DNA of 64,000 nucleotides from positions 1-64,000 of the forward strand of contig BDDD01005171.1 in the NCBI GenBank assembly GCA_001972305.1. The letters are read 5' to 3'. Positions 1 to 11,826 of this stretch are shown one piece after another. Origin of the DNA: Cephalotus follicularis (Eukaryota; Streptophyta; Magnoliopsida; Oxalidales; Cephalotaceae). The notes below the pieces were generated by a model. The model searched no databases. It saw only the letters and a list, made by a program, of their open reading frames with translations, and had not been told where the DNA came from. Each line of letters opens with the position of its first letter. Position 1 is the first letter of the stretch. The translations under genes and the position numbers were made by a program.

Positions 1-2292
1 CCCGGATGTATAGAAAATGGAGAACTGTGTGCCTCAGACAAAACAGTATCTCTGATAGAAGAATCTGACGGAACACACAACCGATTACCCAGCCATATCA
101 CACCATGCTCATCCATACGGAACTCTGATTGCTTACCCTTTTCAACATTCTGGACTAAGGCCCAAAGCTCACCATCGTCACTCTGAGCTGTCTTAATCCG
201 AGATACAAGAGTAGGCTCAACATTCATCGCAGCAAAACAACAATCAGAACCCCGAACATACAGATGCAAATCCATCCGCTCCATATCAGCTATCAACTAC
301 GGCTGAGTAAGCAAAGCAGCAACACTCCCAGAACTCTTCCGACTTAGAGCATCAGCTACCACATTTGCTTTACCAGGACAATACTGAATGTTCAGATCAT
401 AGTCTTTCAGAAGTTCTAACCACCTTCTCTGACGCATATTCAACAATTTCTGTGTAAAGATATACTTGAGACTCTTATGATCGGTAAAGCCGTCACAAGT
501 TTCTCCATACAAGTAGTGCCTCCAAATCTTCAATGCAAACACTACCGCTGCCAACTCGAGATCATGTGTAGGATAGTTCACTTCATAAGGCTTCAACTGC
601 CTCGAAGCATAAGCTATCACATGACCGTGCTGCATCAGAACACATCCCAAACCCTTCCTAGAAGCATCGCTGTATATCTGGTATCCACCCGACAAAGATG
701 GTAAACGAAGAATCGGTGCTGACACAATACCATTCTTCAATTTCCCGAAGCTTGCTTCTCGCTCCTCATTCCATTCAAACTTCGCTCCCTTCCTCATAAG
801 CTGAGTAAGTGGTAAGGCTATAGAGGAAAAGCCTTCCATAAACCGCCTATAATATCCGGCTAAACCCAAGAAACTCCTAACCTCCGTCAATGTGGTAGGT
901 CTCGGCCATTTCGTAATAGCCTCAACTTTAGCAGGATCCATACAGATACCTTCCGATGTAACCACATGACCCAAAACGCCACCTGTTCCAACAAGAACTC
1001 ACACTTTGAGAACTTTGCGTATAACTGATTCTTCCTCAGAATCTCTAACACAATGTGAAGCTGTTCTTCGTGCGCTTCCCTCGACTTGGAATACACAAGA
1101 ATGTCATCTATGAACACAATAACAAACTGATCCAAGTACTTATGAAAAACCATGTTCATTAAATCCATGAAAACTGCAGGTGCATTAGTGAGTCCAAAAG
1201 GCATCACAAAAAACTCATAATGCCCATACCGAGTACGGAAAGCAGTTTTAGGCACATCTTCATCCTTTATCCGAAGCTGATGATATCCCGATCTCAAATC
1301 GATCTTCGAGAAATACCGAGCACCCTGGAGTTGATCAAACAAGTCATCAATCCTAGGTAGTGGGTATTTATTTCGAACAGTGATTCGGTTCAACTCTCTG
1401 TAGTCTATACATAACCTTCTTTCTTCTTCACAAAAAGAACAGGAGCACCCCATGACGAAACACTAGGCCGAATGAAACCCCGATCCAACAGCTCTTGTAA
1501 CTGTTCCTTCAACTCTTGCAGTTCCAACGGTGCCATTCTGTAAGGTGCCTTAGTTATAGGTGCCGCTCCGGGAATGAGTTCGATGGTAAACTCCACTTCC
1601 CGTTGTTGTGGCAAATTTGGTAGCTCTTCCAGAAACACATCAGAAAATTCTCGCACCACAGGATAGTCTTCAAGGTGAGGCTCAACCTTTGAAACATCCT
1701 TCACAACAGCTAAGAAACCTTCAGCGCCCTTAGCTACCATCTTCCGAGCTTTCAAAGCGGATATAACTTTCACTTCTTTCCTAGGTTGTGAAACCTGAAA
1801 AACAAACTCAGGACTATTCACATCCCCAAATAGAACTCTCCGAACATAGCAGTCGATCGTAGCCCGATGTCGATCCAACCAGTACATTCCCAAAATCATA
1901 TCGAAGTCGTACATATTGATAGGCAAAAGGTCCGCATCACAAACCCGATCATCGAAAACAAGAGGACAAGCATAAAAGCACTCAGATATCACAACAGAAG
2001 AACCCATAGGGGTCGAAAGAAACAAAGCTGGATCAAGCAACTGAGAAAACATCCCAAGATGAAGAACAAAAGACCTCGCTACAACCGAGTGGGTCGATCC
2101 AGTATCATTCAAAACATAAGCCCTACGGTTACCAACATAAATAAGGCCCGAAACAGTACCTGGTGCATTAGCTCCCTGCTGGGTCGTGATAGCAAAGACA
2201 CGACCTCCCACGTTGTGCTGTCCATGATATGCATTGTTTCCCCTTCTTTCCTTCGCACGAGGGTCAGGGCAATCCTTCACGTAATGCCCTTT
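1..2292 (-). pseudogene. pol: R1 pol: protease-RT-RNase H, start of integrase, broken
   Basis: In order: aspartic protease (DTGSTHS present, ILGM motif later), RT with the catalytic FIDD at about 1103-1114, then RNase H (YSDAS, TDHKSL, DALSRK motifs), then the first part of the integrase N-terminal region. gag and pol share one frame in this family. Breaks seen against R2: a 10-bp deletion near 1420-1430 removes the DGTM codons before RLCIDYR and shifts the frame; one base is missing near 972 in the LGHVV region; CAG became TAG at about 297-299. This copy cannot make a full polyprotein. Confidence 0.9.
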
Positions 2293-2295
2293 CTA

Positions 2296-3312
2296 TCCAC
2301 ACACAAAACAGGCCCCGATAGCCTTATAGCACACTCCCACTGGATGCTGTCTACCGCACACTTCACACTTTGCAATCTGAACATCCGCAGCTCCCTGTGT
2401 CTGCCTTTGGTCATTACCGGAATGTTGCTGTCCCCGGTAATCAGTTCTCTTCCCACTCTTTCCATTCCTATTCTTATTCTGTCCAGAACCTTGCCCCTGA
2501 GAATCACCTCTATTTCTCTTTCTGTCAAACTCCTGTCAAGCATCCTGGAAATCTAACCTTTCCAGCTCAATGTTTTTAGCCGCATTAGCCACTTCAGATA
2601 CATCAGCAAACCTGGTGTTGATCAATTTACCCCAGAACTGGTAGTGCAACTTCCACTTGAACTTTTCTGCCTGTTCCAATGCTGTCCCTGCCGCAGAACC
2701 AGCAAAACCAGCAAACCTAGTGAAACGGGTCAAGAACTCTGTCACCGACTCTCCATCCTTTTGTCTTGTATTGATAAATTCTCTAGCGTAAGCCTCCTTA
2801 TCAGCGGTGGGAAAATACTGCTGATAAAAGACCTCGCAAAGCTCAGACCAGGTCAAAGTCTCCGCATAGTTGCCACCTTTAGCCAAAACCACAGCTTTCC
2901 ACCATTTCTGAGCATCACCCTCAAGCTTGTATACAGCTAACTTAATCTTCTGTTCATCACTGCAACCAAGGACATCAAAGATCTTGTCCATATTACCAAT
3001 CCAGTGCTCAGCTTCCACCGGAGTCACGGCTGAGCTGAAAGACAGTGGTCTCTGCTTCTGGAACCGCTCAAGCCAAACATAAGTGGGCGTAACAGTCCCA
3101 TTCCCAACATCTCTTCCCAACTGGACATCAGGTGGAGCATCATTAGCAGCAACCGGCTCCCTACGGTCCTGATTCTGATTCTGTTCGTTCAACACGCATC
3201 GTATCTCCTGAGCAACTGCCTGACGTACAAGCTCCTCCATAGTAGGCTCATTTTTGACTTCCTGAGTCTCAACGGGTGCAGTCCTCTGAGCAGCGTTCCT
3301 TGTACGTGCCAT
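2296..3312 (-). pseudogene. gag: R1 gag with zinc knuckle, stop-broken
   Basis: Starts at the ATG at 3312 (MARTRN), shortly after the primer site. The capsid-like part contains the gypsy gag signatures WW, LTWSE, YFPTADKEAY and FTRFAGFAG. A basic Arg/Gly/Asn/Gln linker follows, then the Cys motif CEVCGRQH and a zinc knuckle of type CX2CX4HX4C. Two in-frame stops break it: TGA after LDFQDA, at an Arg codon in related copies, and TAG at 2293-2295 inside the knuckle where relatives have CAG. Otherwise the frame is open into protease. Gag would form the virus-like particle and bind genomic RNA. Confidence 0.9.
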
Positions 3313-3471
3313 CTACGAAAAGGCGCTTAAACATAAAACATCACAAGGAACAAAACAGGAAGCAGAAAACAGAAAACATATCAGAAAATCATAACCGAAA
3401 CAGCCTAACCCGGTGTCTACCCAATCTCACAGGTCAAACCTAGTTAGGTCTTCTAAGGAAACAAAACTTAT

Positions 3472-3482
3472 CTCTGATACCA
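3472..3482 (-). other. R1 primer-binding site (tRNA-iMet type)
   Basis: The complement reads TGGTATCAGAG, six bases inside the 5' LTR edge; it matches the initiator methionine tRNA 3' end used by plant gypsy elements. The leader from here to gag (3313-3471) contains no ORF. Confidence 0.9.
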
Positions 3483-3488
3483 TAAATC

Positions 3489-6220
3489 TGTAACACCCCC
3501 GGACGGCGGGAGTCGTCACAGGGTCATATCATACATAACTTAACATTACTCATAAATTTGCTTTATTAGCCAAAAGCAGCCGAAAACGTGACAGTCTTAT
3601 CGAAACATTAAAATTTAACCATTTGTCATATTATGCAGTTGCGGAAAATTCAAAACATAATTCAGTTCCAATTTAAAACATAAAACAAAATAATCAATGT
3701 TTGACCACTAAACATAAAACATAAAGATCACTCTCCTAAGGATCCAACATATAGGGTGGTCATCACTCAATCACACTTTCCCCCGCTGCTCCTGAAAACC
3801 TGCCGCATGGAAAACAAAAATGCGGCTGAGCAAACCTCAGTACGGATAAGGGAAATAAAACAGTAAACGGTAATTTAAAAACAGTAATATTTCAATAAAC
3901 TTCGTAACAGAAATCTTAAACAGTTACAACAGTTTAATCATATTTAAAGGACAGTTGCATATTTTTCGAAACAATTACGAAATAATTTAAAACGTTATAA
4001 ATCGTAGTTCGTAAAACATACTGAGCCATATTCATATCACATATCATAATTTTGGCAAGGGAGGCGCTAATTTCACATGCCCACTCGAATTGAAGTGTGT
4101 GGCACTACACAAGTCAATTCTCACATACATATATCCGATCACACCTCGGACCATATATCTGAATTCACCTCAGATCACATAAACTAGAATCGATTCATAC
4201 GCCTCTATCATATAGCGGATCCACAAATCCACCTCATGGGATTCGTTCATACACTCAGAGACGCCGTAGTCTAATCACACCGCTACGGAAGTGTCACATC
4301 CCCGTGCCAGGCCCACGACGTGCCTATGGATACGCCCCATAGATGGGTACAATACTCAGTATTTAATTTAAAATAATTGATTTATCAAAATCAACTTAAA
4401 TCACATAAATATGTTTTCACACAACATATTCAAAAAAAATTGCTCACAACAGTATTATAACATAACATATAATAACATATCGTATCCTAACATATCGTAC
4501 CATAACACATTGTATAGATAAAGTCGGAATCAATTAAAATGTCAAACCAAATTTAAATCCAAAATGTATTAAAATCATGAAACATCATTGATTTCATAAA
4601 CGAAGATGTTTATCAAAACAGTTTCAGTTTGAATGTCAGATAGCCAAGGAACAGAAAATCCATACCTTATGCGCTTGCAAAGTACTTACGAATAGACAAT
4701 TTAAACGGAATCCACTTGAAACTCAACAATCTATAAAGACATTCAAAATCATATGTATAAGAGTTTAAAACACATCAGAAGCATTAAACAGACTCATAAA
4801 AGTGTTTGGAAGAGATTCGGATCGATTCGGGGGTCAAACGAATCAAAACCGTTGAAAACAACACATTCCAGGGCATAACAGTCGACTAGAACAAGGGTCC
4901 AGTCACCTGGGGAGGCTTGGCAGTCTATTGGATCATATGAATAGTCGACTATTAACAAAAAATGCAGGTAGTCGACTGTGTTCTTAAATCCAGTCGACTA
5001 CACAACCATTCCAGTCGACTGTCCGCTCAGATAGCCGACTGTTCTGGGCAACATAATAGTTGGAAATCCGACGATTTGCTACTGAAAATGGATCAAATGA
5101 TTTCTACATTAAACTAGAGACATATGGACATAAACATATGATTATATATGACTTGTAGGTGACTTACAAACACAAATTTGACAAAGAAACGACCTTTCAA
5201 TGATTTAACTTGCAAGAGGAAGCAAGAAGACATTGCGTGAACATGTCCAGATTTTGTTTCTAATTGATTGCAGATGTTGTAAACTCGGTTTGTGACATAT
5301 ATAGGTGCATAAAACATGCAGATAACATTACTAACACAATAGCAACATGTTTAGGCAAGAATCAAAGACTCCAAGATACCAAGAGCACAAAAACTCAAAG
5401 TAAGCCATTGAAACAAAACTATAATTAAAGGGGACGAATTTACTGGCCTTTAGTGATGTTAGAGAACCCAGAAAATAGTAGGAAGAACACAAACACAGAC
5501 ACACAATCTGCTGTGAACAGAAACAAGGAAAGAAAAAATACAAAACCATGGTATCTTTAGACATACATAGCAAACTAAGAGAATTTAATCCAAGGAAACA
5601 ACTAAAGGATTGAGATTACCTCTTGAACTTTGAAGAATGATTTACACAGCAAATTATTGCACAATAACAAGGCAAATTCGGAGTGGTTTGCAATAAGGAT
5701 GGTGGCATCATATAAAAATGGCAATGGCACTCAATAATGAAGAAAGGGGGAGACAAGATTTGACAAAAGAGGAAGAAGGGAACTTTTCTGGATTTTGAAA
5801 TGGAAAAGGAGAGATTCTAACATGGCATTTGATGGTGGGATTTGCTAGAAAGAAGGAGATGGTGGAAGGAAGTAGGAAGAAATGGTAGAAAATGATAAAA
5901 TAGGAAAAAGAAAAGAAAAAGAATTAATAATAAAAGAATTAATAATGAAAAAGGAATTTAGGAATATTAAAATAAAAGAATAATAATTTGTTTTTGATAA
6001 AATAAGTTTTTTGGATTAAAATAAGAATTTATAAAACCCAACATAGCATAACATACCCAAATTCAGACTGGTATCATTCCGCACAATTCACATAAACCCG
6101 ATCATAGGGCAACCGAACTTTTAAAATTAACCAAAATTAAAAGTCCGAAACACATATAAAATCCGTAAAATATATTTACGAACCCGGAAAAATACATTTA
6201 CGAACGAACAGGGTATTACA
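3489..6220 (-). repeat. R1 5' LTR (2732 bp)
   Basis: On the minus strand it begins TGTAATACCCTG and ends GGTGTTACA, next to the primer site. It contains the family-shared core (about 4053-4361), one TACGGAT-type unit near 4660-4680, the phased AGTCGACT array (4880-5040), and AT-rich purine tracts at 5860-6000. Open frames on this stretch are chance readings of AT-rich DNA. A weak TATA-like box may lie near 5708-5716. Confidence 0.9.
4880..5040. repeat. Phased AGTCGACT palindrome array in R1 LTR
   Basis: Eight 8-bp sites start at 4880, 4901, 4922, 4943, 4970, 4992, 5013 and 5033, giving steps of 21, 21, 21, 27, 22, 21 and 20 bp. Five are perfect AGTCGACT, one is AGCCGACT, and 4901 and 4922 are decayed but still in phase. 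The spacers do not resemble one another. Function unknown. Confidence 0.85.
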
Positions 6221-7083
6221 ATAAACATGTTGACAGTCTTACCAATACCATGACAGAACATATTAACATACGAATTGAAATCAAGGACCATAGGAATATA
6301 AAACTGACATTATAACATTGAAACAAAACCATCACTGAAGGGAACGAATTTAACTAACCTGCAGTGATTACTAGGAACACGAAAACACAGTAAGAACACT
6401 CCAATTAATTTGTTAACCGGTTGTACACAGGAGACCAAAGAGAACAAAACCAAGAGAAAAGTATAGAACTTTAAACCAATCAAAGAAATCCAACCAAAGG
6501 ACAACAGGAAATTGAGATTACCTTGGCAATCTGATGCAATGAATCCACAGGAGATTAACACAGACTCACAAGGCAGAATTCGGCAGTGGCTTGCAAGATA
6601 GAGAGACACACATATAAAAATGGCAATGACACTCTCCAAAAGGAAAAGGAGAAGACAAAATCTGCTCCAAAAAGGAAGAAGAGGGAACAAGAATTGGTTG
6701 AATAAGGAAATTGGAGATTGAAAACGTGTGAGAGTAATGAGGGGGGGGAGAGTTCGGGGGAAGAAGGGAGAAGAATAGGAAAGGAAGAAAGGAAAAAGAA
6801 AGAAAGAAATAAAAGGAAATAAGGAAATAATTAAAATAAATGAAATAAAAGGATTTTAAAATAAGAAAAATAGTTTTAATATAATAAAATGTTGATAAAA
6901 TAACAATAAACCCAACCCAATATTGCATAACATGTCCGAAATTCGGACTGATATTAGTCAGCCCAAATCACATAAGCCAAAAACATAGGGCAACCGGTCT
7001 TTTAAAAATTAACAAAATTAAAAGTCTGAAAATAAAAACATAAAAAGTCCGTAAAAACACATACGAACAAGCAGGGTATTACA
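6221..7083 (-). repeat. R2 3' LTR, first 863 bp
   Basis: On the minus strand this begins TGTAATACCCTGC right after the polypurine tract, and it is nearly the same as 22127-22990, the R2 5' LTR start. It is cut by R1; the remainder lies left of the window. It contains a long A/G-rich run (about 6720-6830) and no gene. Confidence 0.9.
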
Positions 7084-7102
7084 TCCACCCCCCCTAAAAA
7101 GG
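7084..7102 (-). other. R2 polypurine tract
   Basis: The complement is a purine run (AAAAAGG-AGGGGGGG type) ending in GGTGGA directly before the 3' LTR; it follows the conserved GGGACGAAATCTC region seen before 3' LTRs here. It would prime plus-strand DNA. Confidence 0.85.
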
Positions 7103-7137
7103 AGATTTCGTCCCGAAATCACAAACACAAACATACC

Positions 7138-8640
7138 TCAAACAAACAAGTGCGGATATCGCTCCCGAATATGCTCCTCGAGCTCCCAAGTAGCCTCACG
7201 TTCGGGATGATTCCTCCACATCACTTTTACAAAAGAAACGGTCTTGCTACGTGTCACCCGTTCCTGTCGATCCAGAATAGCCTCAGCCTCCTTGTCATAA
7301 GATAGATCCTCCCGAATACTATCCAACAGATAGTGAACTACATGAAGGGGATGATACTGATAACCCCTCAGCAAAGACACGTGGAACATGTTATGGACAT
7401 GTGCTAACTGCGGAGCCAAAGCTAACCGATAAGCAACCGCGCCAATCCTCTCTAGAACTTCGAAAGGCCCGATAAAACGTGGACTCAATTTTCCTTTCAG
7501 CCCAAAACGTCGGACTCCTTTCCAAGGTGAAACTTTCAAGAACACATGTTCACCCACCTTGAACTCCAAATCCCTCCGATGTCTGTCTGCATAACTCTTC
7601 TGTCGAGACTGAGCTGCTTTCAATCACTCCCTTGCTATTGCCACTTTCTCCATAGTGATCTACACTAGCTCGGGTCCCTCAATAACTCGTTCTCCAACCT
7701 CATCCCAAAATGTCAAAGCACGACACTTCCTCCCATACAGAGCTTCAAACGGAGCTATACCGATACTAGCATGCCAACTGTTATTGTAGGCAGACTCCAC
7801 CAAGCTCAAATACTTATCCCAACTCCCAGTCCACTCCAAAGCACAAGACCTCAACATATCTTCTAAGGTCTAGAAGGTTCTTTCAATCTACCCATCTGTT
7901 TGTGGATGAAAAGCTGTACTGTAACTGAGCCTAGTACCCCAAGCTTTCTGAAACCCTTTCCAAAACCGCGAAGTGAAACGAGGATCCCTATCCGAAACAA
8001 TGGATACCGGAGTCCCATGCAGTCTCACTATCTCCTGCTGAAACACTTCAGCCAAACTATCAACCGAAAACTCCTCTCGGATAGCTAAGAAGTGAGCCGA
8101 TTTAGTCAATCGATCCACTACTACCCAGATAGCATCATTCCTCTGAAAGTTCTCGGTAAACCCGTAATGGTATCCCATTTCCAAACTGGAACTTCCGAGG
8201 GTTGTAACAAACCACTAGCACGTTGGTGCTCAATCTTTACCTGCTGACAGATCAAACACTTCCCAACGTACTCCACAACATCCCTTTTCATTCCATTCCA
8301 CCAGAAGTTCTTCTTCAAGTCTCTATACATTTTTGTAGAACCCGGATGTATGGAAAATGGAGAACTGTGTGCCTCTGACAAAACAGCATCTCTGATAGAA
8401 GAGTCTGCTGGAACACACAACTGATTACCCAGCCATATCACACCATGCTCATCCATACGAAACTCTGATTGCTTACCCTTTTCAACATTCTGGACTAAGG
8501 CCCAAAGTTCACCATCGTCACTCTGAGCTATCTTAATCCGAGATATAAGAGTAGGCTCAACATTCATTGCAGCAATACAACCTTCAGAACCCCGAACATA
8601 CAGATGTAAATCCATCCGCTCCATATCGGCTATCAACTGC
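7138..8640 (-). pseudogene. int: R2 integrase with C-terminal chromodomain, broken
   Basis: Read from 8640 down: zinc-binding N-terminus ([19 protein letters not shown]), catalytic core ([31 protein letters not shown]), the C-terminal GPFEVLERIG and HNMFHVSLL region, and a chromodomain-like end (FVKVMW...EATWELEEHIRERYPHLF). Integrase inserts the cDNA; the chromodomain is known to direct chromoviruses to heterochromatin. Breaks: the MDF residues holding the first catalytic Asp are missing after KWDTIT, one base is lost before NDAIW near 8135-8150, CAG became TAG at several places (after FHPQTDG, before TLED, after ELV), and CGA became TGA before LKAAQS. Confidence 0.9.
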
Positions 8641-10540
8641 GACTGAGTAAGCAAAGCCGCTACACTCCCAGAACTCTTCCGACTAAGAGCATCAGCTGCC
8701 ACATTTGCTTTACCATGATGGTACTGAATATTCAGATCATAGTCTTTCAGAAGTTCCAACCATCTTCTCTGACGCATGTTCAACTCTATCTGCATAAAAA
8801 TGTACTTGAGACTCTTATGATCAGTAAAGACATCACAAGTTTCTCTGTCCAACTAGTGCCTCTAGATCTTCAACGCAAACACCACTGCTGCCAACTCGAG
8901 ATCATGTGTAGGATAGTTCACTTCGTAAGGCTTCAACTGTCTCGAAGCATAAGCTATCACATGACCACGCTGCATCAAAACACACCCCAAACCCTTTTTA
9001 GAAGCATCACTGTAAATCTGGTATCCACTCGGCCCAGATGGTAAACGAAGAATCAGTGCTGACGCAAGACCATTCTTCAATTTCTCGAAGCTTGCTTCTC
9101 GCTCCTCATTCCATTCGAACTTAGCTCCTTTCCTCATAAGCTGAGTTAGTGGTAAGGCTATAGAGGAAAAGCCTTCCACAAACCGCCTATAATATCCCGC
9201 CAAACCCAGGAAGCTCCTAGCCTCCGTCACTGTGGTAGGTCTCGGCCATTTAGTAATAGCCTCAACTTTAGCAGGATCCACACTAATCCCTTCAGTTGTA
9301 ACCACATGACCCAAAAATGCCACCTGTTCCAACCAAAACTCACACTTTGAGAACTTCGCGTATAACTGATTCTTCCTCATAATACCCAGCACAATGCAAA
9401 GTTGCTTTTCATGCTCTTCCTTAAACTTGGAATATACAAGAATATCATCTATGAACACAATAACAAAGTGATCCAAGTACTCATGGAACACCCTATTCAT
9501 CAGATCCATGAAAACTGCCGGTGCATTAGTGAATCCGAAAGGCATCACCAAAAACTCATAATGCCCATACCGAGTACGGAAAGCAGTTTTAGGCACATCT
9601 CCATCCATTATACGAAGCTGATGATATCCCGATTTCAAATCGATCTTCGAGAAATACCGAGCACCTTGGAGTTGGTCAAACAAGTCGTCAATCCTAGGTA
9701 GCGGGCATTTATTCTGAACAATAATTCGGTTCAACTCTCTGTAGTCTATGCATAACCTCATAGTCCCGTCTTTCTTCTTCACAAACAAAACCGGTGCACC
9801 CCACGGTGAAACACTAGGACGAATGAAACCCCGATCCAACAGTTCTTGCAACTGTTCTTTCAACTCTTGCAGTTCCAACGGTGCCATTCTGTAAGGTGCC
9901 TTAGATAAAGGTGTCGCTCCAGGAATGAGTTCGATGGTAAACTCCACTTCTCGTTGCGGTGGAAAACCCGGTAACTCCTCTGGAAACACATCAAAAAATT
10001 CTCTAACCACAGGATAGTCCTCAAGGCGTGGCTCAACCCTTGAGGCATCCTTCACAACAGCTAAGAAACCTTCAGCACCCTTAGCTACCAATTTTTGAGT
10101 TTTCAGAGCAGATATAACTTTCACTTCTTTTCTAGGCTGTGAACCCTGATAAACAAAATCAGCACTATTCACATCCCCAAACAGAACCCTCCGAGCATTG
10201 CAGTCGATCATAGCCTGATGACGATCCAACCAGTTCATACCCAGAATAATATCAGAGTCATACATATCGATAGGCAAAAGATCCGCATCACAAACCCGAT
10301 CATCAAAAACAAGAGGGCAAACATAAAAACACTCATATATCACAACAGAAGAACCCGTAGGTGTTGAAAGAACATAAGCTGGATCAAGCAATTGTGAAGA
10401 CATCCCAAGATGCCGAACAAAAGACCTTGCTACAACTGAGTGAGTTGATCCGGTATCATATAAAACATAAGCCCTACGGTTACCAACATAAATAAAGCCC
10501 GAAACAGTACCTGGTGCGTTAGCAGCCTACTGAGTCCTGA
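8641..10540 (-). pseudogene. pol: R2 protease, reverse transcriptase and RNase H
   Basis: The longest surviving pol frame runs 10403-8862 (513 codons). Protease has DTGSTHS and the distal ILGMNWLD motif; RT has the FIDD active site near 9447-9458 and the [10 protein letters not shown] thumb-side motif; RNase H has [19 protein letters not shown] and TDHKSL. Two stops fall where relatives have WRHYL: Trp codons became TAG near 8854-8862. RT itself reads through without a break, so this domain decayed less than its neighbours. Confidence 0.9.
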
Positions 10541-11666
10541 TAGCAAAGACACGACCTCCCACATTGTGCTATCCATGATCCGCACTGTTCCCCTTCCTTT
10601 CCTTCGTACGAGGGTCAGGAAAATCCTTCACGAAATGCCCTTTCTGACCACACACAAAACAGGCCCCGATAGCCTTGTAGCACACGCACACTGGATGCTA
10701 TCTACCACATACATCACACTTGGCAATCTGAACATCCGCAACTCCCCGTGTCTGCCTTTGATCAATACCAGGCTGTTGCTGCCCCCGGTTTTCATTCCTC
10801 TTTCCTAGCTTGCCATTTCTATTCTTATAATTTTGTCCAGAACCCTACCCTTGCGAATCCCCTCTGTTTCTCTTTCTGTCACTCTCCTGACGAGCTGCCT
10901 GGAAATCTAACCTTTCCAGTTCTATGTTCTTCGCTGCATTTGCCACTTCAGAGACATCAGCAAACCTGGTGTTGATCAGTTTACCCAGGAGCTGATAGTG
11001 TAACTTCCACTTGAACTTTTCTGCCTGCTCCAGTGCCGTCCCCGTCGCGGACCCAGCAAAACCAGCAAGCCTAGTGAAACGAGTCAGAAACTCTGTCACC
11101 GACTCTCCATCCTTCTATCTAGTATTTATGAATTCATTGGCGTAAGCCTCCTTATTAGCAGTGGGAAAGTACTGCTGATATAAGACTTCACAAAACTCGG
11201 ACCAGGTCAAATTCTCCGTATAGTTACCACCCTTAGCTAAATCCACAGCCTTCCACAATTTTTAAGCATCACCCTCAAGCTTGTAAACAACTAGCTTAAT
11301 CTTCTGTTCATCACTGCAACCAAGCACATCGAAGATTTTGTCCATATGCGCAATCCAATGCTCAGCCTCCACCGAAGTCGCGGCTGAGCTGAAAGTCTGC
11401 GGTCTCTGCTTCTGGAACCGCTCAAGCCAGATATAGGCAGGTGTGTCAGTCTTGTCCCCAGCTTCTCTTCCCAACTGAACATCAGCTGGAGCATCCTCCT
11501 CCACAACCGGCTCCCTACGGCCTTGTTCCTGATTCTGCTCCCCCAATACGCGTCGTACCTCCTAAGCGACTGCCTGACGTACTAGCTCCTCCATAGGAGG
11601 CTCATTTCTGACTTCCTGAGCCTCAGCAGGTGCAGTCCTCCAGGCAATGTTCCTCGTACGTGCCAT
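10541..11666 (-). pseudogene. gag: R2 gag, multiple stops
   Basis: ATG at 11666 (MARTRN). Same domain order as R1 gag: capsid-like part, basic linker, CDVCGR motif, zinc knuckle. At least seven stops: before EVRR, after LEGDA, before KDGES, after DSQG, in GR-HPV, before HNVGG and in TQ-AANAP. Nearly all are TAG where sister copies have CAG. The last Cys of the zinc knuckle is Phe (KDFPDP). The leader to the LTR (11667-11826) has no ORF. Confidence 0.9.
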
Positions 11667-11826
11667 CTACGAAAAGGTATTGGAAACATAAAACATCACA
11701 AAGAACAAAAGCTGAAACAGAAAACATATCATAAGACCATAACGGAAAAGCCTAACCCAGTGTCTACCCAATCTCACAGGTCAAACCTAGTTAGGTCTTC
11801 TAAGGAAACAAAACCTATATCTCTTA

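Larger units (their letters stand above)
1..6220 (-). mobile_element. R1: Ty3/gypsy chromovirus-type element, 5' part only
   Basis: Minus-strand element read as 5' LTR (3489-6220), primer site, gag, protease, RT and RNase H; integrase and the 3' LTR lie left of the window. It sits inside the 3' LTR of R2: bases after 6220 continue the sequence found at about 22127-22990 in R2's 5' LTR. ATAAA at 6221-6225 is the likely target duplication. The coding part is closely related to R2 and R3 (same gag start, MARTRN), and base 1 aligns with base 8341 of R2. Long LTRs and the fused gag-pol frame suggest the Tekay/Del clade; the clade is inference. Confidence 0.9.

Noticed and set aside
3472-3482. tRNA gene fragments at the primer sites
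   Set aside because: Only the 11-12 base primer complement is present; no cloverleaf follows.
6310-6928. Hydrophobic minus-strand ORFs resembling membrane proteins (also at 22212-22541)
   Set aside because: They read purine-rich LTR sequence as Leu/Phe/Ser codons; the two LTR copies are not conserved as a protein.
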